DNA of 64,000 bases from Bradyrhizobium sp. WBAH42 (GTDB taxonomy: Bacteria > Pseudomonadota > Alphaproteobacteria > Rhizobiales > Xanthobacteraceae), in assembly GCF_024585265.1 (NCBI RefSeq), contig NZ_CP036533.1, forward strand, positions 930,001 through 994,000, read 5' to 3'. Each line of letters starts with the position of its first letter. The stretch's first letter is position 1. The notes below the pieces were generated by a model. That model was not told the origin of the DNA. It ran no database searches and saw nothing but the letters and a program-made list of their open reading frames with translations. Shown here in pieces: positions 16,516 through 25,410 of this stretch. Position numbers and translations under genes: made by a program.

Positions 16516-16667
16516 CACCTCTCCCGCTTGCGGGAGAGGTCGGCGCGTCCGGGCGATGCGAAGCATCGTCCCGCGCGCCGGGTGAGGGCTTCCTCCTCTT
16601 GGGGATTGTCCCATTGCGGAAGCACCCTCTCCCCAACCCTCTCCCGCAAGCGGGAGAGGGAGCGCAC
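16516..16667. repeat. CTCTCCCGC-type palindromic pair (copy 1 of 3)
   Basis: Two perfect palindromes, CCTCTCCCGCTTGCGGGAGAGG (split: arms CCTCTCCCGC/GCGGGAGAGG, 16518-16539) and a CCCTCTCCCGC-AA-GCGGGAGAGGG form (16638-16660), enclose a spacer with GGGTGAGGGC and CCTCTCCCCAACC. The same design occurs at 40280-40403 and, with variant bases, 60211-60357. It fills the gap between two convergent transcription units. Confidence 0.85.
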
Positions 16668-16705
16668 CTTCGTCGTTGGGCGATCAAGCCTCAATTCATC
16701 ACGCT

Positions 16706-18244
16706 CTAGCCGCCTGAGCGACCTGCCAGCCGCGCTCGGATATCCGGCTTCAGCACCTTGCCGACCTTGGAGCGCGGCAGATCGTGCCAGACTTCGATCT
16801 GCTTCGGTGTCTTGACGCTGCCGATCCGCTGCTTGACGAAGGCCGCCAGCGCCGTCGCATCGACGCTCTGGCCGGCACGGGGCTGCACCACGGCGACGAT
16901 CCGCTCACCCCATTTCTCGTCCTGAAGCCCGATCACGGCGCAATCCTGGACTGCCTCATGCGCCCGCAGCGCGTTCTCGACCTCGATCGAGTAGACGTTG
17001 AACCCGCCGGTGATGATCATGTCCTTGGCGCGATCGACGATATAGAGGTAGCCCTCGTCGTCGATGTAGCCGATGTCGCCGGTGTGGTGCCAGCCATGCG
17101 CGGAGGCCTCCGCCGTGGCTTCAGGGTTTTTGTAGTAGCCTTGCATCACCAGCGAGCCGCGGACCACGATCTCGCCGCGTGAACCGGTCGGCAGCAAATT
17201 GCCGTCGCGATCCATGATGCCGGCCTGCACCAACGGGCTGATCCGCCCCGCCGAGGCGAGGCGCTCCATCGCGATCGTGCCATCGGCATTGTAATGCTCG
17301 CCAGGTGCCATCATCGAAATCATCATCGGCGCTTCCGTCTGACCGAACAACTGCGCCATCGGCCCGATGCGCCGGAGCGCCTCTGCAAGCCGTGCGGCCG
17401 AGATCGGTGCCGCGCCGTACCAGAAGCATTGCAGAGACCCGAGCTTCGCGGAGTCGAGCCTGGGATGATCGAGCAGCATGTAGATCAATGTCGGCGGCAG
17501 GAAGGTGTGCGTGACATGGTAGCGCTCGATCAAATCGAGGAATTCGGCGATGTCGGGGTGATGCATGATCACGATGCGACCGCCGAGCGCCATGATCGGG
17601 AAACACAGCACGCCGGCCGCATGGGTCAACGGCGCGAGCGCGAGATAGACCGGACGGCCCTTGAAGGGGTAGCCCATCAGCGTCAGTGCCGTCATGGCCT
17701 CGATGTTGCGGCCCGACAGCATGACTCCCTTCGGCTTTCCGGTGGTGCCGCCGGTACCGGGAATCATCGCGAGATCGTCGACCGTCTCGCGTTGATATGG
17801 GTCGGTGGGGAGGCCAGCGAGCCAGCCGTCGAACGAGGGCGCGAAGGGCAGCTCGGCATCGAGGCAGACCAGGACGCGCAGCTTCGGCAGCTCTGCACGC
17901 ACCGCCTCGACCATCGGCGCGAAGCTCGAATGAAACAGCAGCAGGCTGCAGTCGAATTGGTCGAGGATGAGCCGGTTTTCGGCCGCCTCGTTGCGCGGAT
18001 TGATGGGGCACCAAACCGAGCCCGCGCGGGAGATGCCAAACACGCATGCGAACGCGACCGGATCGTTGCCGGAAAGAATTGCGACCTTCTCGCCAGCAGC
18101 AATACCCGATCGCGCGAGCCCGCGCGCGACGCGGTAGCTCAGCAACTGCACCTCGCGGTAGCTGAGATCGCGCCCGTCCATGGTCAGGCACGGCGCATCG
18201 GCGCCGAGCGAGGCACCTTTGTCGAGGTAATCGATAAAGCGCAT
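16706..18244 (-). CDS. Acyl-CoA synthetase (AMP-dependent ligase)
   Basis: Activates a carboxylic acid to its CoA thioester through an acyl-adenylate. The 512-residue protein has the P-loop IPGTGGTTGKPKGVML, FGQTEAP (A4), YKNPEAT, HHTGDIGYIDDEGYLYIVDR (A7-A8), DMIITGGFNVYSIEVE and the catalytic C-terminal lysine in SKVGKVLKPD. The ATG at 18242-18244 starts the family-like MRFIDYLDKGASLG; the longer frame is unlikely. Third gene of an operon with an SDR and a saccharopine-dehydrogenase-like protein, so it probably primes an unknown acid for catabolism. Chain length of the substrate cannot be read. Confidence 0.88.
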   Translation of the reverse strand: MRFIDYLDKGASLGADAPCLTMDGRDLSYREVQLLSYRVARGLARSGIAAGEKVAILSGNDPVAFACVFGISRAGSVWCPINPRNEAAENRLILDQFDCSLLLFHSSFAPMVEAVRAELPKLRVLVCLDAELPFAPSFDGWLAGLPTDPYQRETVDDLAMIPGTGGTTGKPKGVMLSGRNIEAMTALTLMGYPFKGRPVYLALAPLTHAAGVLCFPIMALGGRIVIMHHPDIAEFLDLIERYHVTHTFLPPTLIYMLLDHPRLDSAKLGSLQCFWYGAAPISAARLAEALRRIGPMAQLFGQTEAPMMISMMAPGEHYNADGTIAMERLASAGRISPLVQAGIMDRDGNLLPTGSRGEIVVRGSLVMQGYYKNPEATAEASAHGWHHTGDIGYIDDEGYLYIVDRAKDMIITGGFNVYSIEVENALRAHEAVQDCAVIGLQDEKWGERIVAVVQPRAGQSVDATALAAFVKQRIGSVKTPKQIEVWHDLPRSKVGKVLKPDIRARLAGRSGG

Positions 18245-18301
18245 GATCAATCCCCGAAACGGCTGGCGGGTGGCGCGCGACCGCGCCACCCGCGATCCTG
18301 C

Positions 18302-19432
18302 TCAGTCGTGCACGGTGAGGATCGGTCTGCTGACCAGCCCGAAGCTCCGCAGCTGGCCGAGGAGCTCGTGGTGACCGAAGGCCTGGCAGCCCGAGGCGAA
18401 GCCCACGCGCTTGGGCGGCTGCTGCAGCAGGTGCGCCGCGGCATAGGCCTGCAGCAAGCCGGTCTGCTTGTAATTGCTGTTGCCGTTGATGACGCAGTGC
18501 GCGCGCCCCAACGGGCCGGAGGCATGCACCGAATCCAGCGACTTGTTGACGCGCGGGTTCTCCCGCGGCGGCATGGTGTTCATCACGCCGGCGGCAGTCT
18601 GCGCCAACGCGGCATAGCGGTCGTCGGGGTTCATGTCCTTGGTCGCGTCCAGCGCGGCGGCGACGATCTGCGGCACGCCCAGCATCAGCGCGCGGTTGAA
18701 CACGCCGCCCAGCACCTTCACGTTGGCAACGCGCGGATCGCGCTTGAACCACACCGGGTGCGAGGTGCCGCCCCAGGGCAGCGCCAGCGCCAGCTCATGC
18801 TGGCCGGGGATGGCGAGGTTGTAGAGACCGGCGTCGGGCTGATGCTCGACATACTTGTTCTGTTCCAAATAGTAGGCTTTTGCCATCGCGGCGTTGACCA
18901 GGATGGTCTGGGTCGAGGCGATGGTCGGGCTGCCGCCCCAGAACACGGCGATATCCAGCGTGTCGAGGCCGGGCGTCTCCAGGCACAGCTGCGCGGCGAT
19001 CTCGCCGGTGGTGTACATCTGCGCGATGCCCGGCGCGAGCAGCAGGCCGGCATTGGCGAACTTGGTGCCCCACTCCTGCTCGAGCGTGATCAGCCAGTCC
19101 TGCTCGCCTGTCGTGTCGGTGTAGTGGCATCGGGAAGCCCAACACGCCTGCACCACCTCGCCTCCGAACCTGGCGAAGGGACCCACGGTGTTGAGCACCA
19201 CCGAGGCGCCGTTGAACAACTCGGTCAGTGCGCTCACGGTGTGCGGCACTTCCACCACCTCGTAGTCGGCGGTCTCGATGCCGGCCACGTTCGCCTTCAT
19301 TGCGGCGTTGAGCTTCTCCGCGCTGCGGCCGGCGGCGATGAAGGGGATGTTGTATTCGCGTAAGTATTCGCAGACCAGGCGGCCGGTATAGCCGGACGCG
19401 CCATAGACGATGACGGGCTTCTTCGCGCTCAT
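18302..19432 (-). CDS. Saccharopine-dehydrogenase-like NAD(P)-binding protein
   Basis: 376 residues with a Rossmann start KPVIVYGASGYTGRLVCEYL and the trans-acting enoyl reductase / saccharopine dehydrogenase look (SVVLNTVGPFARFGGEVVQA, then CHYTDTTGEQDW). This family includes reductases of lipids and amino-acid derivatives; most members are uncharacterised, so no reaction is claimed. ATG at 19430-19432, with GGAGGAACGAGC just before it. It sits 38 bases after the SDR gene and 57 before the CoA ligase on the same strand, consistent with a three-gene catabolic operon. Confidence 0.8.
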   Translation of the reverse strand: MSAKKPVIVYGASGYTGRLVCEYLREYNIPFIAAGRSAEKLNAAMKANVAGIETADYEVVEVPHTVSALTELFNGASVVLNTVGPFARFGGEVVQACWASRCHYTDTTGEQDWLITLEQEWGTKFANAGLLLAPGIAQMYTTGEIAAQLCLETPGLDTLDIAVFWGGSPTIASTQTILVNAAMAKAYYLEQNKYVEHQPDAGLYNLAIPGQHELALALPWGGTSHPVWFKRDPRVANVKVLGGVFNRALMLGVPQIVAAALDATKDMNPDDRYAALAQTAAGVMNTMPPRENPRVNKSLDSVHASGPLGRAHCVINGNSNYKQTGLLQAYAAAHLLQQPPKRVGFASGCQAFGHHELLGQLRSFGLVSRPILTVHD

Positions 19433-19470
19433 GCTCGTTCCTCCGGAATGTTCGTTGTCAGGTTTGCAGC

Positions 19471-20274
19471 TCACATGCCCATGCCGCCATCGACCGGCAG
19501 TCCGATGCCGGTGATGAAGCGCGCCTCGTTCGAGCACAGGAACACCGCGGCATTGGCGATGTCGCCGACCTCCGCGAGCTTGCCGAGAGGCGTCTGCTCC
19601 ACCACCGAGCCGACCGCGGCGTTGACGTCGGGCGCGAGACCGATCTTCACGATGTCGTTCGCCAGCTGCAGGCCCATGTCGGTCGGGATCAAGCCGGGAT
19701 AGATGCAGTTGACGCGCACGCCATAACCGAGCTTGCCGGCTTCCATCGCAGCGACCCGTGTCATGCGATCGACCGCAGATTTGGTGCCGGAATAGACCGC
19801 GATGCTCGGGAAGGCGATCGTCGCCGCGACGGAAGCGATGTTGACGACCGCGCCGCCTTTGCCCGCCGCTCCGCCCGGCCGCATCGCGCGGAAGGCGTGC
19901 TTCATGCCGAGCACGGTGCCGACGATGTTGACGTCGCACATCCGCCGCGCATCCTCGGCTCTGATCTCGCTGACCAGCGACGTGATCTCGATGCCGGCAT
20001 TGTTGATGAGGATGTCGTAGCCGCCGAGGGTGGCAATCGTCGCAGCAGTCGCTTTCTCCCACTGCGCATCGTCGGTGACATCGAGATGCACGAAGCCGGT
20101 CTTCACACCGAGCCTGGCGATCTGGCCGGCGCTGTCCTTGCCGACGTCATCGAGGATGTCGCCGATCATGACTGCCGCACCGGAGCGCGCCAGTGCCTCT
20201 GCAATGGCGGCTCCTATCCCGCGGGCTCCGCCGGTGACCAGGGCTTTGCGGCCATCAAGACTCTTCTCACTCAT
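19471..20274 (-). CDS. Short-chain dehydrogenase/reductase
   Basis: A 267-residue classical SDR: cofactor motif TGGARGIGAAIAEALA (TGxxxGIG), NNAGIE, active-site Ser in VVNIASVAA, YSGTKSAVDRM (YxxxK), and PGLIPTDMG after the substrate loop. An acidic Asp in GDILDD after strand 2 favours NAD over NADP. The start MSEKSLDGRKALVTGG at 20272-20274 has GGGAGGACG upstream. First gene of the operon, divergent from a TetR gene across about 317 bases that contain twin operators. Substrate unknown; hydroxysteroid or hydroxyacyl-CoA types are possible. Confidence 0.9.
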   Translation of the reverse strand: MSEKSLDGRKALVTGGARGIGAAIAEALARSGAAVMIGDILDDVGKDSAGQIARLGVKTGFVHLDVTDDAQWEKATAATIATLGGYDILINNAGIEITSLVSEIRAEDARRMCDVNIVGTVLGMKHAFRAMRPGGAAGKGGAVVNIASVAATIAFPSIAVYSGTKSAVDRMTRVAAMEAGKLGYGVRVNCIYPGLIPTDMGLQLANDIVKIGLAPDVNAAVGSVVEQTPLGKLAEVGDIANAAVFLCSNEARFITGIGLPVDGGMGM

Positions 20275-20484
20275 CGCACGTCCTCCCTTTGCTTGGACTG
20301 ATCTGTTGAACTGATCTGTTCGCTGATGATCGGTGCGTGCTGCGGCTGGCAGCACGGTGCCGGCGCGGTTGCGCAACGGCATGCGAGTCCGTTCCGGCGG
20401 CGCGGCGCCGGTGGGTGCATTTCCTCCATTTGCTGGCGTCTTGACGACTGTCCAAATTTCTTGGCGCGCACACTCCTCCCGGGA

Positions 20485-20523
20485 CTTGACAGTTGTCAAG
20501 GTAAAAATTTGACAGTTGTCAAA
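20485..20523. promoter_or_regulatory. Twin palindromic operators between SDR operon and TetR gene
   Basis: CTTGACAGTTGTCAAG (20485-20500) and TTTGACAGTTGTCAAA (20508-20523) are two copies of TTGACA-GT-TGTCAA, 23 bases apart, about two helical turns. They lie 69 bases before the TetR ATG and about 210 bases from the SDR start. Each half also reads as a -35 hexamer, so repressor and polymerase would compete. The rest of the 317-base gap holds nothing recognisable. Confidence 0.75.
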
Positions 20524-20591
20524 GAGGATGGTCTGTAGACGATGACCGACGATGTGATCGTGGTGACCAAGAGACGGGAGACAGCGCGACG

Positions 20592-21227
20592 ATGGCGCGG
20601 CAAGCGACAGGGGCGGCGAAGCGAGAGGCCGTGGCGGAGATCGTGCGGGACGACAAGTTCAACGCGCGGCGCATCGAGCTCGCCGAGGCCGCGCTCGAGA
20701 CGCTTGGAGAGCTTGGCTTCGCCCGGACCAGCCTGCGCGAGATCGCGCAGAACTCGGCGTTCACGCACGGCGTGTTTCACTATTATTTCAGCGACAAGCT
20801 CGACCTGATCTGCTGCTGCGTTCGCCACTACAAGGCGAAGTGCGTGACGCGCTATGACGAGGTCGTCGCGACCGCAACGAGCCGCGACGAATTGACGGAG
20901 GGCTTCCTCGCCAAGCTCGCAGCAACGCTGCAGAACGAAGCCCGCATGCACCGGCTTTGGTACGATTTGCGCTCGCAGGCGATGTTCGAGGCGGCGTTTC
21001 GCAAGGATGTGCTCGAGATCGACAAGAGCCTGGAAGCGATGATCTGGCGCATTGCCTCTCGGTATGCCGAGTTCGGCGGCAAGCGGCCGGCGTCGTCGCC
21101 AGGCGCGCTCTATGCGCTGTTTGACGGTCTATTCCAGAGTGCGCTGCTCAAGCACCTCGCGGGTGACAAGACGGCGGTTCCCGAACTGCTCGACGAAGTC
21201 CGGCGCCTGCTGCCGACGGTCTGCTGA
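20592..21227 (+). CDS. TetR-family regulator of the SDR / CoA-ligase operon
   Basis: A 211-residue regulator. The helix-turn-helix is ARRIELAEAALETLGELGFA, RTSLREIAQNSAFTHGVFHY, YFSDKLDLI (about residues 25-75). The C-terminal domain includes a Cys triplet (LICCCVRHYKAKC), unusual in this family. The start MARQATGAAKREAV at 20592 follows a GAGACGG purine stretch; an ATG at 20542 is in another frame. Divergence from the operon and the two TTGACA palindromes between them support local control; the ligand may be the acyl-CoA made by the ligase. Confidence 0.85.
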   Translation: MARQATGAAKREAVAEIVRDDKFNARRIELAEAALETLGELGFARTSLREIAQNSAFTHGVFHYYFSDKLDLICCCVRHYKAKCVTRYDEVVATATSRDELTEGFLAKLAATLQNEARMHRLWYDLRSQAMFEAAFRKDVLEIDKSLEAMIWRIASRYAEFGGKRPASSPGALYALFDGLFQSALLKHLAGDKTAVPELLDEVRRLLPTVC

Positions 21228-21323
21228 CGCGCACCAGCGGCTCGCACGAAGGCGTCGCCGCTCGAGACCTGCACGTTGAGTCATCCAAATTGATCGTCCG
21301 ACTCGAAACTGCTTAGATGCGGC

Positions 21324-21950
21324 ATGCCGCCGAAAGTCGAACGTCTGCCCAAGCAGCAATTGTGGTTTCCGGCCGGGCGCTATTTCCTGCGCACCATCAA
21401 GCGCGATGACGCCTCGCAGCGCTGGGCGGACTGGTTGTCCGACCCCTGGACGGTGCATGTGCTCAACACGTCACCGCGCGCGATGACCAAGGCCGACATC
21501 GCCGACTACATCAAATCCTTCGATCAGCGCGAACGGCTGCTGCTCGGGATATTCGAGCGCGGCAGCCGCATCCATGTCGGCTTCATTCGCCTCGACGTCA
21601 ACGCAGCGGCGAGCGAGGCGCTCGTCAGCGCCGTCATCGGCGAGAAGGAGCACCGTAACGGCGGAGCAACGGTGAACACCTTCATTCCGCTGCTCAGATT
21701 CGTGTTCGACGATCTCAAGTTGAGCCGCATCCGCGCGTTCGTGCTGGATCGCAACCAGACGACCATTCAATATCTGTCGAAGCTCGGATGGACGCTCGAG
21801 CCAGAACCCGACAATCCCGTGCGATCGCACACGGATGGATCGCTTCTGGTGCTGCGTCGGATGACCTGGGACAGGCCAGGTTTCCAGGCCTGGTTGAAGA
21901 GCCCGATCGGGCAGCGGATCGTGAATCGCATGGAAGCGGCGCGAGGTTAG
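21324..21950 (+). CDS. GNAT-family N-acetyltransferase
   Basis: A 208-residue protein with the order of a RimJ/RimL-type acetyltransferase: YFLRTIKRDDASQRWADWLS near the start, HVGFIRLDVN (strand 4), VIGEKEHRNGGATVNTFIPL in place of the usual R/QxxGxG/A acetyl-CoA loop, then RIRAFVLDRNQTTIQYLSKLGW, the typical late motif. Substrate unknown: protein N-termini, sugars or small amines are all possible. It stands alone after the TetR gene, 96 bases downstream, without obvious partners. Confidence 0.75.
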   Translation: MPPKVERLPKQQLWFPAGRYFLRTIKRDDASQRWADWLSDPWTVHVLNTSPRAMTKADIADYIKSFDQRERLLLGIFERGSRIHVGFIRLDVNAAASEALVSAVIGEKEHRNGGATVNTFIPLLRFVFDDLKLSRIRAFVLDRNQTTIQYLSKLGWTLEPEPDNPVRSHTDGSLLVLRRMTWDRPGFQAWLKSPIGQRIVNRMEAARG

Positions 21951-21988
21951 AGCCACCGGCCGCTCCCTTTGTCTGCTTACGCGATCAA

Positions 21989-22828
21989 TCAGTACTTCGC
22001 GACGACGGGTGATCCGCCGAACCGATAGTTGATGCCTACCTTCACGATATCGATGTCCTGACGAATATCGATCAACGCGGTGGTGGCGGCGACTGGATTG
22101 GCGAACCCCACGCGCTTGCTGTCGAAGCCGTAGTGAGTGTACTCGATCAAGGCCGACCAGTTCGGGGCGAAGGCCCACTCGACACCGGCACCTGCCACCC
22201 AGCCGACACGATCGGTGCTGGCGCTTGAATTACAGGGCTCAAAAACGAGGAATCCCACACCGGGACAAACGAAGCCGCCAATCGTCGTGAAATTGTTCAG
22301 ATTGTACCGGTCATGCGCAAACCCGACGCCGCCCTTGCCATAAACCAGGAAGCGATCCCATGTGTAGCCGATCCGACCCGTGACGCTGGCGACCCAGTCG
22401 GTGCGGCTCGATAGAGTGGCGGGCGCGCCGGTCTTTCCGGCGAAGAAGGGATCGTTGGCGGTGCCGTGAAGATCGGTGGCCGTGAAATCGCCGGCAATCC
22501 CGAGCACCCAGTTGCTGGCAAATTGGTAATCGCAACCTACCTGAACGCCTCCTACAATTCCGACGTCTCCGTTCACCCCAATGCGATCACCAGGGACATT
22601 GCCTATGGTCATTGCCGGCGCGATGAGCGCCCCCGTTCCGATGCCGGGATCCGTGAAGCCCGTTCGGCTCGCACCGCCGCCGACATGACCCCCGACATAG
22701 CAGCCGGTCCAACTGAAAGGCACGGCCGCCGCAACCGGCGCTTTCGTGTAGGGACGAGCTCCCAGATCGGCACCTTGAGCAGAGCCTGCGACAATCAGAG
22801 CCGACGTCGCCAGCAGCAGTCGTTTCAT
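21989..22828 (-). CDS. Outer-membrane beta-barrel protein (Omp25-like porin family)
   Basis: 279 residues with a Sec signal (MKRLLLATSALIVAGSAQGA, cut after GA) followed by DLGARPYTKAP and FSWTGCYVGGHVGGG, the standard rhizobial Omp25-type opening. Alternating strands end in VKVGINYRFGG, the barrel closing strand, though the chain then continues SPVVAKY. About eight strands are likely. It probably stabilises the cell surface. Two internal cysteine pairs (CYVGG...GCDYQF; CPGVG...CNSSAS) are common in the family. A 229-base gap separates it from the GH5 gene, so it likely has its own promoter. Confidence 0.85.
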   Translation of the reverse strand: MKRLLLATSALIVAGSAQGADLGARPYTKAPVAAAVPFSWTGCYVGGHVGGGASRTGFTDPGIGTGALIAPAMTIGNVPGDRIGVNGDVGIVGGVQVGCDYQFASNWVLGIAGDFTATDLHGTANDPFFAGKTGAPATLSSRTDWVASVTGRIGYTWDRFLVYGKGGVGFAHDRYNLNNFTTIGGFVCPGVGFLVFEPCNSSASTDRVGWVAGAGVEWAFAPNWSALIEYTHYGFDSKRVGFANPVAATTALIDIRQDIDIVKVGINYRFGGSPVVAKY

Positions 22829-23057
22829 TCGTCACCCCCAAAGCAATCAGCGATAGAAATCTCCAGCCAAGGTACATCGGCCGGCCTCCGCGCGCTGTAT
22901 TCGGGCAGCAACACTCCGATACATTTGGTAATTGGGTATTGGTCAAAAGTGAACGCAAGGCGTCGCCGCCTCTCGGCGTCTTAAGCCGGAAAACGGCGCG
23001 TAAGGCGGAGCAGGATCGCATCGCGCGGTCGAGTTCAGGTCACGTAACATTCGCGTT

Positions 23058-24077
23058 TCAGCGTGCGTTTGGAATCAGCGCCCGGATGATCTCCGGCTTC
23101 CCGGTTTGGCGTGCGCTGTCGAAGGCCGCGAAATCGTGGTCGAACTGCCAATAGGCCCAGGCCCAGCCGAGCCGCTCCGCGCTCCGCGCCACGAACGACA
23201 GATATCGCGTTCGGGCTTCGGCGGGAGCGGCCTCGTACACGCCGAACTCGCCGAGATAGACCGGGCGCTTTTCCCGTTCGGACCAGGACCTGACCTTCTC
23301 GAAATCGGCGCGCGCCTTCTGCTCGTCCTCCGGCGTGCCCCAATCGAGCGGGCCGATTTGCGAGAATTTCGGCGACCACGGTGCGCCCTGATGGGTGAAG
23401 CGGAGCGGCGCGTAATAGTGAAACGTGACGATGAGGTTTCGGTCGTCTGACGGCAGGACGAGGTCCTCGACCGGCATCTCATCGACGTTGAGGACCGCAG
23501 CGATCACCGACCGCCGGGGGTTGGTGGCGCGGATGATGCCGAGACACTCGTTCAGAAGGGCGTTCCAGGCGGCGGACGTCATCTGCCCGCCCGGCTCATT
23601 GAGCACCTCGAAGACAAGCCTCGGATATTTCCCGGCATAGCGCGCCGCGATTTGCGTCCAGAATGCTTTCAGCTTCTCGGCGCAGCCGGAGACGTCGCGC
23701 TGACAGACATGGGTATCGTGCTCGTCCAGGATGGGGATGAGATTCCGGGCGAGCACCTCCTCGATGACGGCATCGAGCCGCCTCAAGACGACTTCGTCCA
23801 GCGCATTCCCCGGGTTCATGAACTTGAAGCCGAAGAAATTGATCCGAACGTGCGAGAACCCGGCGCGCCTGATCGCAGTGAGATTGTCCAGACGAAATGG
23901 CGCGTTCCGGCCTCCCTCCCAGATGCCGTCGTAGCCAAGGATGTTGATGCCGCGTCCCAATTTTGGGGGAGCGGATTTGGCCTGCCCGGCTGCCTCTGCC
24001 GGGGAGCAGATCGCAAGCACCGATAGCGCCAAGGCGAGACCGAAAGCTGCCGCCCAGCGGGCGCAGATGGCGTTCAT
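23058..24077 (-). CDS. Secreted glycoside hydrolase family 5 (cellulase-like)
   Basis: A 339-residue periplasmic or secreted endoglycosidase. After a Sec signal (residues 1-29, ending PAEAA) the TIM barrel shows HVRINFFGFKF, EVLNEPGG (acid/base Glu), VTFHYYAPLRFTHQG and VYLGEFGVYE (nucleophile Glu), the GH5 set of retaining catalytic residues. Substrate could be cellulose, beta-glucan or a self-made exopolysaccharide. I chose the ATG at 24075-24077 because it begins the signal peptide and lies 13 bases after the O-antigen-ligase-like gene; the three genes from 28655 form one operon. Confidence 0.85.
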   Translation of the reverse strand: MNAICARWAAAFGLALALSVLAICSPAEAAGQAKSAPPKLGRGINILGYDGIWEGGRNAPFRLDNLTAIRRAGFSHVRINFFGFKFMNPGNALDEVVLRRLDAVIEEVLARNLIPILDEHDTHVCQRDVSGCAEKLKAFWTQIAARYAGKYPRLVFEVLNEPGGQMTSAAWNALLNECLGIIRATNPRRSVIAAVLNVDEMPVEDLVLPSDDRNLIVTFHYYAPLRFTHQGAPWSPKFSQIGPLDWGTPEDEQKARADFEKVRSWSEREKRPVYLGEFGVYEAAPAEARTRYLSFVARSAERLGWAWAYWQFDHDFAAFDSARQTGKPEIIRALIPNAR

Positions 24078-24090
24078 CCTGCCTGCTCCA

Positions 24091-25410
24091 TCATTGCTGA
24101 GAGCCTTGCTGCGGCACCGGCCGACACACGGCGAAGAAGAATGCGACGAGCAGCACCGAGGTGAACATCGTGGAGCGAAGGAACATCGTCTCGGTGAAAT
24201 TCGATTGAAAGCTGAGGACGACAAATCCGATCACGAGAGCGCAGTGGCGACGATCGATCGACCGGGTGGCGATCAGGTACAGGACCTTTTCCGAGAACAG
24301 ATAGACGCTCGCGACGAACAGCACGTATCCCAGGAAACCCGTCTCCATCGCCACCGCAATGTAGCCGCTATGGTAATTGTCGAGCACCCAGCCGTGGTTC
24401 TGGTTGAAATAGTCGTAAATCGCAGGGCGCGTCCAGAATCCGTTGATGCCGAAGCCCAGCAGCGGCGCGTCGTTGAAATGGCTGATGGCGTACTGCCAGA
24501 TGAACGTCCGCTCGGTCAAGTTGATGGTCGATTCGCCGAGATGGATGGAATCGTAACCGGTGACGTAGAAATACAGGATCAGGAGTGCAGCCAGGATGCA
24601 CATGATGACCGGCAGCACCGCGTAGATCCTCATGCAGCGGATCGACCACATCGAGGTCACGAGCAGTGCGCCCGCGGCAATCGCGACGGCGCCGGCACCG
24701 CGGGATTCCGAGGCGATGACGCATGTCGATGCCAGGAGAAACGTCAGGAGGAAGACGATCCAGCCCTGGCCCGTCATCTTCTGATAGAAGGCAAAGAACA
24801 TCAGATAGGCGCTGATGAAGCCGAGCGTCTGCTTCGATTCGTAGATTCCTTGCCACTGGCCGCTGTGCATCCAGCTCTGATCGACGCCGATCTCGGGCAC
24901 GAAGACCGCACACAGGGTCGAGGCGGCGACCAAGATGAAGAGCCCCAGCGCCGTCGCTCCGACGATCTCGTCGATGTCGATCCGCGTGATGAGGCAGTAC
25001 GCACCGAAGGTCGTGACCACGAGGGCCGCGCTCTTCATGATCGCCGCAGTGGCGAGGCCGCTCCAGAGCACGGAAACAGCGGCGAGAGCATAGAATGCGA
25101 CCAGCGCGATGAAATCGGGATTGGGCTGCACGCGCAGGCAGGGACGCACGAAGGCACTGGCGTAGATCAAGAAGACCCACATCAGGAGCGCAACGACCTG
25201 TTGCACAAAGCTCCATTCTGCGGGAAGCAGCGCGGGGTGGAGGACACCCATCGACGCGATCACATTGACCGTGATCGAGCAGCGCATCACGTTTCCGGCC
25301 AGCTTTTCCACGCCGACGCTGGGCGCTTGCCAGATCGCGCTTTCGTCCTCCTGGGAATCGTCGGTGTGCAGGCTGGTCACGAGCTGACCGCTCTCACCGG
25401 CCCCGGGCAT
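24091..25410 (-). CDS. O-antigen ligase / polymerase family membrane protein
   Basis: A 439-residue protein with about 10-12 membrane helices and the large periplasmic loop of the Wzy_C fold. In that loop LTERTFIWQYAISHFNDAPL then LGFGINGFWT and WVLDNYHSGYIAVAMETGFL match ligases and ExoQ-type polymerases, including the conserved R of TERTFIW and the H of NYHSGY. Members attach or polymerise lipid-linked glycans in the periplasm; some glycosylate proteins. The ATG at 25408-25410 shares one base with the autotransporter stop (TGATG). In-frame GTG codons upstream (25416) are inside the previous gene. Confidence 0.82.
   Translation of the reverse strand: MPGAGESGQLVTSLHTDDSQEDESAIWQAPSVGVEKLAGNVMRCSITVNVIASMGVLHPALLPAEWSFVQQVVALLMWVFLIYASAFVRPCLRVQPNPDFIALVAFYALAAVSVLWSGLATAAIMKSAALVVTTFGAYCLITRIDIDEIVGATALGLFILVAASTLCAVFVPEIGVDQSWMHSGQWQGIYESKQTLGFISAYLMFFAFYQKMTGQGWIVFLLTFLLASTCVIASESRGAGAVAIAAGALLVTSMWSIRCMRIYAVLPVIMCILAALLILYFYVTGYDSIHLGESTINLTERTFIWQYAISHFNDAPLLGFGINGFWTRPAIYDYFNQNHGWVLDNYHSGYIAVAMETGFLGYVLFVASVYLFSEKVLYLIATRSIDRRHCALVIGFVVLSFQSNFTETMFLRSTMFTSVLLVAFFFAVCRPVPQQGSQQ

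Noticed and set aside
17294..19363. Forward-strand 689-codon open frame over the CoA ligase and saccharopine-like genes
   Set aside because: No recognisable domain and opposite to two clear enzyme genes; composition is that of an antisense frame.
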